This document shows positions 1 through 5,070 of a stretch of DNA of 5,406 nucleotides, one piece after another (within the stretch, counting starts at the first letter, position 1; each line of letters starts with the position of its first letter). This DNA is from Limnohabitans sp. (GTDB lineage: Bacteria; Pseudomonadota; Gammaproteobacteria; Burkholderiales; Burkholderiaceae_C), in assembly GCA_018883305.1 (NCBI GenBank), contig VEQI01000242.1, forward strand, positions 1 through 5,406, written 5' to 3'. Below the pieces are notes generated by a model that was given only the letters and a program-made list of their open reading frames with translations, was not told where the DNA came from and did no database searches. The translations under genes and the position numbers were made by a program.

Positions 1-95
1 CCTCGGTGCTGTACATGGCCAACTTGCCGCTGGACGCCAACGTGTTGTTCCACACGGTCATGGCCACCCAGATGCCGTTCGTCGGCCGGGGATGA
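1..95 (+). CDS. 3' end of an unidentified protein-coding gene (partial)
   Basis: An open frame enters from the left edge. Its first full codon is at base 3 and its TGA stop is at 93-95, giving 30 residues that end in MPFVGRG. The peptide (SVLYMANLPLDANVLF, then HTVMATQMPFVGRG) has the composition of a real protein C-terminus and uses GC-rich third positions like the neighbouring genes. The gene converges on nnr, and the two coding ends overlap by 38 bases. I do not recognise the family, and too little is present to infer a function. It could still be a chance open frame opposite the nnr tail, but most of it (3-57) lies beyond the nnr stop, which favours a real gene. Confidence 0.45.
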   Translation, partial: SVLYMANLPLDANVLFHTVMATQMPFVGRG

Positions 96-1665
96 CCTCC
101 GCCAACCGGTCCGCGATCAGTGGCTCCATCTCGGGCCACTGATCCGCAGCCTCACCATGCCAGAACACGGCCCGGGTGGCCGCCTCCCAGGGGCTGTCGC
201 CTTGCGCCAGGCGTGCGCCAATCATGCCGGCCAGCACGTCCCCCGTGCCTGCCGTGGCCAGGCGCGCGTTTCCCGTCGGGTTGATGCCGGCGATTCTGTC
301 GGGCGACGCGATCACGCTGCCTGAGCCTTTCAACACCACCACGGCACCGAAGCGCTGTGCCAATTGGTTGGCTTGACCGACTCGGTCGGCCTGGATGTTG
401 GCGACTGTGCAGTCCAGCAGGCGTGCGGCTTCCAGTGGATGCGGCGTGAGCACGGTGGGATGCTGCGCCAGGCCACGGCGTCTCAGGAGACCTTGTAGTG
501 CCGTGTCCTGCGCCACGGCGTTGAGCGCGTCTGCATCCAGGACCAGGCTGCGGGCCGAGGACAGCAGGCGGGGCAGGGCAGCGCGCACGGCTGAGCCGCC
601 ACCGCAACCGCACACCACATGGGTGTGGGGAAGGTCGATCGCCTCGAGTGCGCGCGTCATCAAGGCACGCGGTTGCGGGGTGGGTGAGGGGGTGGCCGCT
701 GTTTCGACATGCGGGGCTGACGCCAGTCGCTGATTCGTTGGCGCTTGCGCGTTCAGAGATCGTGCCAACAGACTGACCCACACGCGTCCTGCGCCCGCAT
801 GCAGGGCCGCACTGCCCGCCAACCAGGCAGCGCCCTCCATGCCCACATCGCCGCCGACCACGGCCAGGTCGCCAAAATGGCCCTTGTGGCTGGCGTGTGG
901 ATGACGTGGCTGATCCGGTGTGGCTAACAGTTCGGCGTCGGGGCGGATGTTGTCCGTGGACTCGCCCAGGCCATCCCACCATACCTGGCCCGCCCAATCA
1001 CGTCCTTCATGGGTGAAGAGCCCGGGCTTGAGGGTGAGCAGGCTCAAGGTGTGACGCGCCCCGTCGCCCTTCAAGGTGGGACCGTGCCAGGCACCCGTCT
1101 CGCTGTCCAATCCAGAGGGAACATCCACACACAGCACGGGGGCACATGCCTGATTCATTTGATGCACCCAGTCGCCCAGCGGGCCGGTCAGGCCCGGGCG
1201 TCCACCCATGCCCAGCACGGCATCAATGGCCAGATCCCAGGTGATGGGGGCCGTGGTGTGCACGGGTACGCCACAGGCGGCCAGTTGCGCCCAGGCCCGC
1301 TGGGCGTCGGCTGGCGGTGGGCGGTTCGGTGGTGTCGGCAAAGCGCTGACATGCACATCCAGTCCGGCGGCGTGCAAATAACGTGCTGCGACGGCCCCGT
1401 CACCGCCGTTGTTACCCGGCCCGCACACCACCCAGATGCGTTGGGCATGGGGCGCCAACGCCCGTGCCAAACGGGCGACCGCATGGCCGGCCAACTCCAT
1501 CAACGGCGGGCGAGGTTGTCGGGCCAGGGCTGACTGCTCCAGCGCCCGGGTACCCGAGACACCAATCAGGGGCCAGGACCGATGCGTCGTGACCCGACAC
1601 AGCCCGTAGGGGTTGGCGGGTGCGGGCTGGACCACGGCGCTGGCAGTGAATGGGGGACGGGACAT
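58..1665 (-). CDS. nnr: Bifunctional NAD(P)H-hydrate repair enzyme (epimerase + ADP-dependent dehydratase)
   Basis: This 535-residue cytosolic enzyme repairs NADH and NADPH damaged by hydration. The N-terminal YjeF_N domain (about 35-240) epimerises R- and S-NAD(P)HX. The C-terminal ribokinase-like domain (about 250-530) dehydrates S-NAD(P)HX, using ADP in bacteria. Epimerase marks: GPGNNGGDG (82-90), D148 in IDAVLG, and VDVPSGLDSETG (180-191) with the expected catalytic Asp at 181. Dehydratase marks: KGHFGDLAVVGG (261-272), GCGGGS (353-358, where GPGLG-type loops are more usual), LDADALN (376-382), TPHPLEAARLL (407-417), NPTGN (462-466) and AGTGDVLAGM (472-481) with the catalytic Asp at 476. 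The length fits the fused bacterial form (E. coli Nnr is about 515 residues). The first 30 or so residues are an unconserved extension. The ATG at 1665 has no clear Shine-Dalgarno, but no better start lies before the domain. Transcription diverges from rpsB. Confidence 0.96.
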   Translation of the reverse strand: MSRPPFTASAVVQPAPANPYGLCRVTTHRSWPLIGVSGTRALEQSALARQPRPPLMELAGHAVARLARALAPHAQRIWVVCGPGNNGGDGAVAARYLHAAGLDVHVSALPTPPNRPPPADAQRAWAQLAACGVPVHTTAPITWDLAIDAVLGMGGRPGLTGPLGDWVHQMNQACAPVLCVDVPSGLDSETGAWHGPTLKGDGARHTLSLLTLKPGLFTHEGRDWAGQVWWDGLGESTDNIRPDAELLATPDQPRHPHASHKGHFGDLAVVGGDVGMEGAAWLAGSAALHAGAGRVWVSLLARSLNAQAPTNQRLASAPHVETAATPSPTPQPRALMTRALEAIDLPHTHVVCGCGGGSAVRAALPRLLSSARSLVLDADALNAVAQDTALQGLLRRRGLAQHPTVLTPHPLEAARLLDCTVANIQADRVGQANQLAQRFGAVVVLKGSGSVIASPDRIAGINPTGNARLATAGTGDVLAGMIGARLAQGDSPWEAATRAVFWHGEAADQWPEMEPLIADRLAEVIPGRRTASGWP

Positions 1666-1681
1666 GGGGCTATGCTAGAAT
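1654..1681 (+). promoter_or_regulatory. Predicted sigma70 promoter of rpsB-tsf (extended -10)
   Basis: The -10 box TAGAAT (1676-1681, 5 of 6 matches to consensus) is directly preceded by TATGC (1671-1675), a full match to the TRTGn extended -10 element. A weak -35, GGGACG (1654-1659, 3 of 6), lies 16 bases upstream inside the first codons of the divergent nnr. A strong extended -10 commonly compensates for a weak -35. Transcription would begin near 1687-1689, giving a leader of about 200 bases before rpsB. No start site has been mapped; this is read from sequence alone. Confidence 0.5.
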
Positions 1682-1699
1682 CTTTGGGCTTTGTGGCAA
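1672..1699 (-). promoter_or_regulatory. Possible nnr promoter overlapping the rpsB promoter
   Basis: On the minus strand, TTGCCA (1699-1694, 5 of 6 to the -35 consensus) is followed after 16 bases by TAGCAT (1677-1672, 4 of 6 to the -10 consensus). The expected start, about seven bases past the -10, falls at 1665, the A of the nnr ATG. This would make a leaderless message, which fits the lack of a Shine-Dalgarno before that ATG. The -10 shares bases with the rpsB -10 on the other strand. The matches are modest, so this is tentative. Confidence 0.3.
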
Positions 1700-1772
1700 G
1701 TGCCCTGGCGCAAGGAAACTCTTCTTTGACCTGAATTTCCTTGTGCATGGTGCGCCATGCCTCAGGCACCAT
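1686..1772 (+). promoter_or_regulatory. Structured rpsB mRNA leader: three consecutive hairpins
   Basis: Three stems lie back to back in the predicted rpsB leader. Hairpin A (1686-1705) pairs GGGC with GCCC, then 1690-1693 with 1697-1700 (one G-U), with a bulged U at 1701; its first bases may precede the transcript start. Hairpin B (1708-1746) has an 11-pair stem, GCGCAAGGAAA (1708-1718) with TTTCCTTGTGC (1736-1746), one G-U pair and a 17-base loop. Hairpin C (1747-1772) starts on the next base, pairing ATGGTGC with GCACCAT over a 12-base loop. None has a T-tract, so they are not terminators. In gammaproteobacteria a structured rpsB leader mediates repression by S2; a similar role here is inference. 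The rest of the leader (1773-1882) shows no strong structure. Confidence 0.5.
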
Positions 1773-1882
1773 CGTAAATCACCTCAACCGCAAACCAGCC
1801 CCCCACAGGTGTTGGCCCGTACATGAAGGCATCTGTCCTTTTTGTGTTGGCTGATTCGGGCTCGGTTTCAGACCTAACCTTT

Positions 1883-1890
1883 GGAGAGAC
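1883..1890 (+). promoter_or_regulatory. rpsB ribosome binding site, decides the start codon
   Basis: GGAG (1883-1886, within GGAGAGAC) lies five bases before the ATG at 1892. An in-frame ATG at 1823 would add 23 residues, but it has no well-placed Shine-Dalgarno and S2 proteins have no such extension. The site therefore fixes translation at 1892 and leaves the upstream sequence as leader. Confidence 0.85.
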
Positions 1891-1891
1891 T

Positions 1892-2638
1892 ATGTCTGTC
1901 ACTATGCGTGAAATGTTGGAAGCCGGCGTCCACTTCGGACACCAGACCCGCTTCTGGAACCCCAAGATGGCCCCGTTCATCTTCGGTCATCGCAACAAAA
2001 TCCACATCATCAACCTCGAGCAGTCACTGCCGATGTTCCAAGACGCGGCCAAGTTCGCCCGTCAACTGTCCGCCAACCGTGGCACCATCCTGATGGTCGG
2101 CACCAAGCGCCAAGCCCGCGAAATCGTCGCCGCTGAAGCCCGTCGTGCTGGCGTGCCCTTTGTTGACCAGCGTTGGCTGGGCGGCATGCTGACCAACTTC
2201 AAGACGGTCAAGACCTCCATCAAGCGCCTGAAAGACATGAAGGCCCAGCTGGAAACCGGTCTGGACGCCATGTCCAAGAAAGAACAGCTCATGTTCAACC
2301 GCGAACTCGAAAAGCTCGAGAAAGACATCGGCGGTATTCAAGACATGGTCACGTTGCCGGATGCCATCTTCGTGATCGACGTGGGCTACCACAAGATTGC
2401 CGTGGCCGAGGCCAAGAAGCTGGGCATCCCCCTGATCGGCGTGGTGGACACCAACCACTCCCCCGAGGGCATCGACTACGTCATTCCCGGCAACGACGAC
2501 TCCTCCAAGGCTGTGACGCTGTACGCGCGCGGCATTGCTGACGCCATCCTGGAAGGCCGTGCCAATGCGGTGCAGGAAGTCGTCAAGGCCGTGACCGAAG
2601 GCGAAGACGAGTTCGTCGAAGTCGACAGCGCCGCCTGA
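1892..2638 (+). CDS. rpsB: 30S ribosomal protein S2
   Basis: This 248-residue protein binds late in assembly of the small subunit, at the head-body junction near S1, and helps hold S1 on the ribosome. It begins MSVTMREMLEAGVHFGHQTR, the bacterial S2 N-terminus, with the HFGH signature at 14-17. RNFK-like contact regions follow (TKRQAREIV 71-79, RWLGGMLTNF 94-103), then the helical coiled-coil insertion rich in Lys and Glu (about 104-150). The second S2 signature runs from PDAIFVIDVG (156-165) to AEAKKLGIP (172-180), and DTNHSPEGIDYVIPGNDD (186-203) is also typical. The tail is acidic (EGEDEFVEVDSAA). The length is close to E. coli S2 (241). rpsB precedes tsf, as in most bacteria, separated by a hairpin that may trim readthrough. 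It likely has the extended -10 promoter and structured leader upstream. Confidence 0.98.
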   Translation: MSVTMREMLEAGVHFGHQTRFWNPKMAPFIFGHRNKIHIINLEQSLPMFQDAAKFARQLSANRGTILMVGTKRQAREIVAAEARRAGVPFVDQRWLGGMLTNFKTVKTSIKRLKDMKAQLETGLDAMSKKEQLMFNRELEKLEKDIGGIQDMVTLPDAIFVIDVGYHKIAVAEAKKLGIPLIGVVDTNHSPEGIDYVIPGNDDSSKAVTLYARGIADAILEGRANAVQEVVKAVTEGEDEFVEVDSAA

Positions 2639-2659
2639 TAGGCCCAACGGCATCTCAGC

Positions 2660-2683
2660 AAGGGGCTCCGGTAGCCCCTTTTT
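2660..2683 (+). terminator. rpsB-tsf intergenic terminator or attenuator
   Basis: AAGGGGCT (2660-2667) pairs perfectly with AGCCCCTT (2673-2680) around a five-base loop. A short T-run (2679-2683) follows and is then broken by C. This is a complete intrinsic terminator form with a short tail, so partial termination is likely. tsf follows 53 bases later with no convincing promoter between, so some readthrough must supply tsf. A partial terminator at the same place is known in E. coli. Confidence 0.8.
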
Positions 2684-2735
2684 CTCGAGTGCCTACCCCC
2701 TTCAACCTTTTTCAGAACTGAACCCGGAGAACACT

Positions 2736-3629
2736 ATGGCAGCTATCACCGCCAGCATGGTCGCAGAACTGCGCGCCAAGACCGACGCCCCGATGATGGA
2801 GTGCAAGAAGGCCCTGACCGAAGCCGATGGCGACATGGCCAAGGCTGAAGAACTGCTGCGCGTCAAGCTCGGCAGCAAGGCCGGCAAGGCCGCCAGCCGC
2901 GTCACCGCCGAAGGCGTGGTGGCAAGCTTCATCGAAGGCAACACCGGTGCCCTCATTGAAGTCAACTGCGAAACCGACTTCGTCACCAAGAACGACAGCT
3001 TCCTGGCCATGGCCCAAGCCGCTGCCAAGCTGATCGCCCAGCACAACCCCGCTTCCATCGAAGCACTGGGTGGCCTGGCGTACAGCCAGGACGGCTTTGG
3101 CCCCACCATGGAAGACGTGCGCAAGGGCCTGATTGGCAAGATTGGCGAGAACATGAGCTTTCGTCGCTACAAGCGCTTCAGCGGCGACACCGCCGTGACC
3201 TCCTATCTGCACGGCACCCGTATCGGCGTGGTGGTGGAGTACACCGGCCAGGAAACCGCTGCCCGTGACGTGGCCATGCACGTGGCCGCCATGAAGCCGG
3301 TGGCCCTGACCAGTGCCGACGTGCCTGCCGACCTGATCGAGAAAGAGCGTTCCGTGGCTCAGGCCAAAGCGGCTGAGTCCGGCAAGCCCGCCGAGATCGT
3401 CGCCAAGATGATCGACGGCTCGGTGCAGAAGTACCTCAAAGAGGTGTCCCTGTTCAACCAGCCGTTCGTCAAGAACGACAAGCAGACCGTCGAGCAAATG
3501 CTCAAGGCCGCTGGCACCACCGTCAAGGCCTTCACGCTGTACGTGGTGGGCGAGGGTATCGAGAAACGCACCGATGACTTTGCCGCCGAAGTGGCGGCCC
3601 AGGTCGCAGCAGCCCGGCAAGGGGCCTGA
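2736..3629 (+). CDS. tsf: Translation elongation factor Ts
   Basis: EF-Ts is the cytosolic guanine nucleotide exchange factor that releases GDP from EF-Tu so it can bind GTP and aminoacyl-tRNA again. The 297-residue product is slightly longer than E. coli EF-Ts (283). The N-terminal UBA-like helical domain (about 1-55) carries LRAKTDAPMMECKKAL (12-27) and EGDMAKAEELLR-like sequence (DGDMAKAEELLR, 31-42). The core has the TDFV motif (80-83) that contacts the EF-Tu magnesium site. ENMSFRRYKRF (138-148) and the C-terminal EIVAKMIDG (220-228), LFNQPFVK (239-246) and GEGIEKR (272-278) are typical. GGAG at 2726-2729, six bases before the ATG, supports this start. The gene lies between two hairpin terminators and probably shares the rpsB transcript. 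Codon use matches rpsB. Confidence 0.98.
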   Translation: MAAITASMVAELRAKTDAPMMECKKALTEADGDMAKAEELLRVKLGSKAGKAASRVTAEGVVASFIEGNTGALIEVNCETDFVTKNDSFLAMAQAAAKLIAQHNPASIEALGGLAYSQDGFGPTMEDVRKGLIGKIGENMSFRRYKRFSGDTAVTSYLHGTRIGVVVEYTGQETAARDVAMHVAAMKPVALTSADVPADLIEKERSVAQAKAAESGKPAEIVAKMIDGSVQKYLKEVSLFNQPFVKNDKQTVEQMLKAAGTTVKAFTLYVVGEGIEKRTDDFAAEVAAQVAAARQGA

Positions 3630-3634
3630 GATCG

Positions 3635-3660
3635 AAGGGGACCACGGTCCCCTTTTTTTT
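3635..3660 (+). terminator. Strong intrinsic terminator after tsf
   Basis: AAGGGGAC (3635-3642) pairs with GTCCCCTT (3647-3654) around a four-base CACG loop, followed by an unbroken run of eight T (3653-3660). It begins five bases after the tsf stop. This is the best terminator in the window and probably ends most rpsB-tsf transcripts. Its outer arms (AAGGGG and CCCCTT) match those of the hairpin after rpsB. Confidence 0.9.
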
Positions 3661-3716
3661 GTCCTGCGTCAGCCGACAACCTGGCGCCGGCGGCAGCGAA
3701 GACCTGCGCGGGCCGC

Positions 3717-3722
3717 TAAACT
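3717..3722 (+). promoter_or_regulatory. Possible -10 box for pyrH-frr-cdsA
   Basis: TAAACT (4 of 6 to the -10 consensus) lies 23 bases before the pyrH ATG, in the only AT-rich patch of the 85-base stretch between the tsf terminator and pyrH. No good -35 is seen 16-18 bases upstream, where the DNA is GC-rich. The strong terminator just before makes a separate start for pyrH plausible, but the motif is weak. The predicted leader would be about 17 bases and would keep the GGAG at 3735-3738. Confidence 0.3.
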
Positions 3723-3745
3723 ATGTCAACTTTTGGAGCCACTGA

Positions 3746-4468
3746 ATGACCGACCGACCGCCAGCCCACCAGCGTATCTTGCTCAAGCTGTCCGGTGAAG
3801 CCCTGATGGGCGACGATGCCTTTGGCATCAACCGGGCCACCATTGTTCGCATGGTGGAGGAGGTGGCCGATGTCACCCGTCTGGGCGTGCAGGTGGCCGT
3901 GGTGATCGGTGGCGGCAACATCTTCCGCGGGGTGGCGGGTGGTTCTGTCGGCATGGACCGCGCCACGGCCGACTACATGGGCATGCTGGCCACGGTGATG
4001 AACGCGCTGGCCTTGGCCGACACCATGAACAAAGCGGGGTTGACCGCGCGCGTGATGTCGGCCATCGGCATTGAGCAGGTTGTGGAACCGTACGTCCGCC
4101 CCAAAGCCTTGCAATACCTCGAAGAGGGCAAGGTGGTGATCTTTGCCGCAGGCACTGGCAATCCGTTTTTCACCACCGATACCGCAGCGGCCTTGCGTGG
4201 CGCGGAGATCGGTGCCGAGATGGTGCTCAAGGCCACCAAGGTGGATGGCGTCTACACAGCCGACCCGAAAAAAGATCCCAGCGCCACGCGCTACGAAAAA
4301 ATCAGTTTTGACGAAGCCATCCGGCAGAACCTGGGCATCATGGACGCGACAGCCTTTGCGCTGTGCCGCGACCAGAAGTTGCCGATCAAGGTCTTTTCGA
4401 TTTTTAAAAACGGCGCCCTCAAGCGCGTTGTGATGGGCGAGAACGAAGGCACCCTGGTTTACGCCTGA
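3746..4468 (+). CDS. pyrH: Uridylate kinase (UMP kinase)
   Basis: PyrH phosphorylates UMP to UDP with ATP, a step of pyrimidine nucleotide synthesis that feeds RNA, DNA and UDP-sugar pools. It belongs to the amino acid kinase family, works as a cytosolic hexamer, and is typically activated by GTP and inhibited by UTP. The 240-residue length matches the family (E. coli 241). Visible motifs are LLKLSGEALMG (12-22), the glycine loop IGGGNIFRG (54-62), MDRATADYMGMLATVMN (70-86), GTGNPFFTTDTAAALR (136-151, the UMP and oligomer region) and KATKVDGVYTADPKKDP (162-178, near the ATP site). The start is supported by GGAG at 3735-3738, seven bases before the ATG. It follows the strong tsf terminator and lies 27 bases before frr, so pyrH and frr are probably cotranscribed. 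Confidence 0.98.
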   Translation: MTDRPPAHQRILLKLSGEALMGDDAFGINRATIVRMVEEVADVTRLGVQVAVVIGGGNIFRGVAGGSVGMDRATADYMGMLATVMNALALADTMNKAGLTARVMSAIGIEQVVEPYVRPKALQYLEEGKVVIFAAGTGNPFFTTDTAAALRGAEIGAEMVLKATKVDGVYTADPKKDPSATRYEKISFDEAIRQNLGIMDATAFALCRDQKLPIKVFSIFKNGALKRVVMGENEGTLVYA

Positions 4469-4485
4469 GTGCAGCCCCATCCTCT

Positions 4486-4489
4486 GGAG
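4486..4489 (+). promoter_or_regulatory. frr ribosome binding site, decides the start codon
   Basis: GGAG lies six bases before the ATG at 4496. An in-frame GTG at 4469, directly after the pyrH TGA, would add nine residues (MQPHPLENH), but it has no Shine-Dalgarno and RRF proteins normally begin near MSIADIKK. The ATG at 4496 is therefore chosen. Confidence 0.85.
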
Positions 4490-4495
4490 AATCAC

Positions 4496-5056
4496 ATGAG
4501 CATTGCAGACATCAAAAAAAATACCGAAACCAAGATGAACCAGTCGATCGCCGCGCTGGGGCAGCATCTGGGCAAAATTCGCACCGGTCGTGCCAACCCC
4601 TCGCTGCTGGATGCCGTGATGGTTGACTATTACGGCAACCCGACGCCCATCGGGCAGGTTGCCAATGTGTCGCTGCTGGATGCCCGCACGATCAGCGTGC
4701 AGCCTTGGGAAAAGGGCATGGGTCCCAAAATCGAAAAAGCCATTCGCGACAGCGATCTGGGTTTGAACCCCTCGTCCATGGGGGAGTTGATCCGCGTGCC
4801 CATGCCGCCGATGTCTGAAGAGCGCCGCAAGGAACTGACCAAAGTGGTTCGCAACGAAGGCGAGAACGCCAAGATCGCTGTGCGCAATCTGCGCCGTGAT
4901 GCCAACGAGGCGGTCAAGAAGCTGGTCAAGGACAAGCTGGCCTCGGAAGACGATCAAAAGCGCGCTGAAGCCGATATTCAAAAAACCACCGACAAGCACA
5001 TTGCCGAGATTGACAAGGTCATTGCGGCGAAAGAGCAAGAAATCCTCGCCGTCTGA
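4496..5056 (+). CDS. frr: Ribosome recycling factor
   Basis: RRF works with EF-G to split the 70S post-termination complex so that ribosomes can start again. The 186-residue product matches the family (E. coli 185). The N-terminal helix of the three-helix bundle carries LGKIRTGRANPSLLD (25-39). The small beta domain includes VDYYGNPTPIGQVANV (43-58) and ISVQPWE (66-72). The return to the bundle has IRVPMPPMSEERRKEL (99-114), with VRNLRRDAN (129-137) and a long charged C-terminal helix (to 186). Codons 7-9 contain a run of eight A (4514-4521). The gene lies 27 bases after pyrH and 14 bases before cdsA, all on one strand. uppS, the usual next gene, is not here. Confidence 0.98.
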   Translation: MSIADIKKNTETKMNQSIAALGQHLGKIRTGRANPSLLDAVMVDYYGNPTPIGQVANVSLLDARTISVQPWEKGMGPKIEKAIRDSDLGLNPSSMGELIRVPMPPMSEERRKELTKVVRNEGENAKIAVRNLRRDANEAVKKLVKDKLASEDDQKRAEADIQKTTDKHIAEIDKVIAAKEQEILAV

Positions 5057-5070
5057 GCGGGGCCGATCGC

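Noticed and set aside
152..997. A 281-residue minus-strand frame and several + strand frames inside nnr.
   Set aside because: They overlap well-supported Nnr catalytic motifs in another frame and show Arg-, Pro- and Gly-rich out-of-frame composition.
1809..1851. An eight-base direct repeat GTGTTGGC (1809-1816 and 1844-1851) in the rpsB leader.
   Set aside because: It is short, with only two copies and no associated element; it is compatible with chance.
1823..1891. An in-frame ATG that would extend S2 by 23 residues.
   Set aside because: It has no suitable Shine-Dalgarno, the extension is absent from the S2 family, and the ATG at 1892 has a well-placed GGAG.
2712..3620. A 302-residue open frame on the minus strand opposite tsf.
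   Set aside because: It is a shadow of tsf codon bias, with His- and Gly-rich low-information sequence and no known motif.
3681..3696. An imperfect GC-rich palindrome (CTGGCGCCGGCGGCAG) upstream of pyrH.
   Set aside because: It has one mismatched position in each arm and no spacer, and such GC-rich near-palindromes are common in this base composition; it is not supported as an operator.
4379..4410. A possible internal frr promoter in pyrH: TTGCCG, 18 bases, then TTTAAA within the palindrome TTTTTAAAAA.
   Set aside because: The matches are only 4 of 6 in each box, the bases encode conserved PyrH residues, and pyrH-frr spacing already fits cotranscription.
4469..4495. A GTG start for frr directly after the pyrH stop.
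   Set aside because: It has no Shine-Dalgarno; the ATG at 4496 has GGAG six bases upstream and matches the usual RRF N-terminus.
3716..5038. A 440-residue open frame on the minus strand spanning pyrH, the gap and most of frr.
   Set aside because: It is antisense to two certain conserved genes, has a His- and Gly-rich composition typical of antisense frames in GC-biased DNA, and has no recognisable domain.
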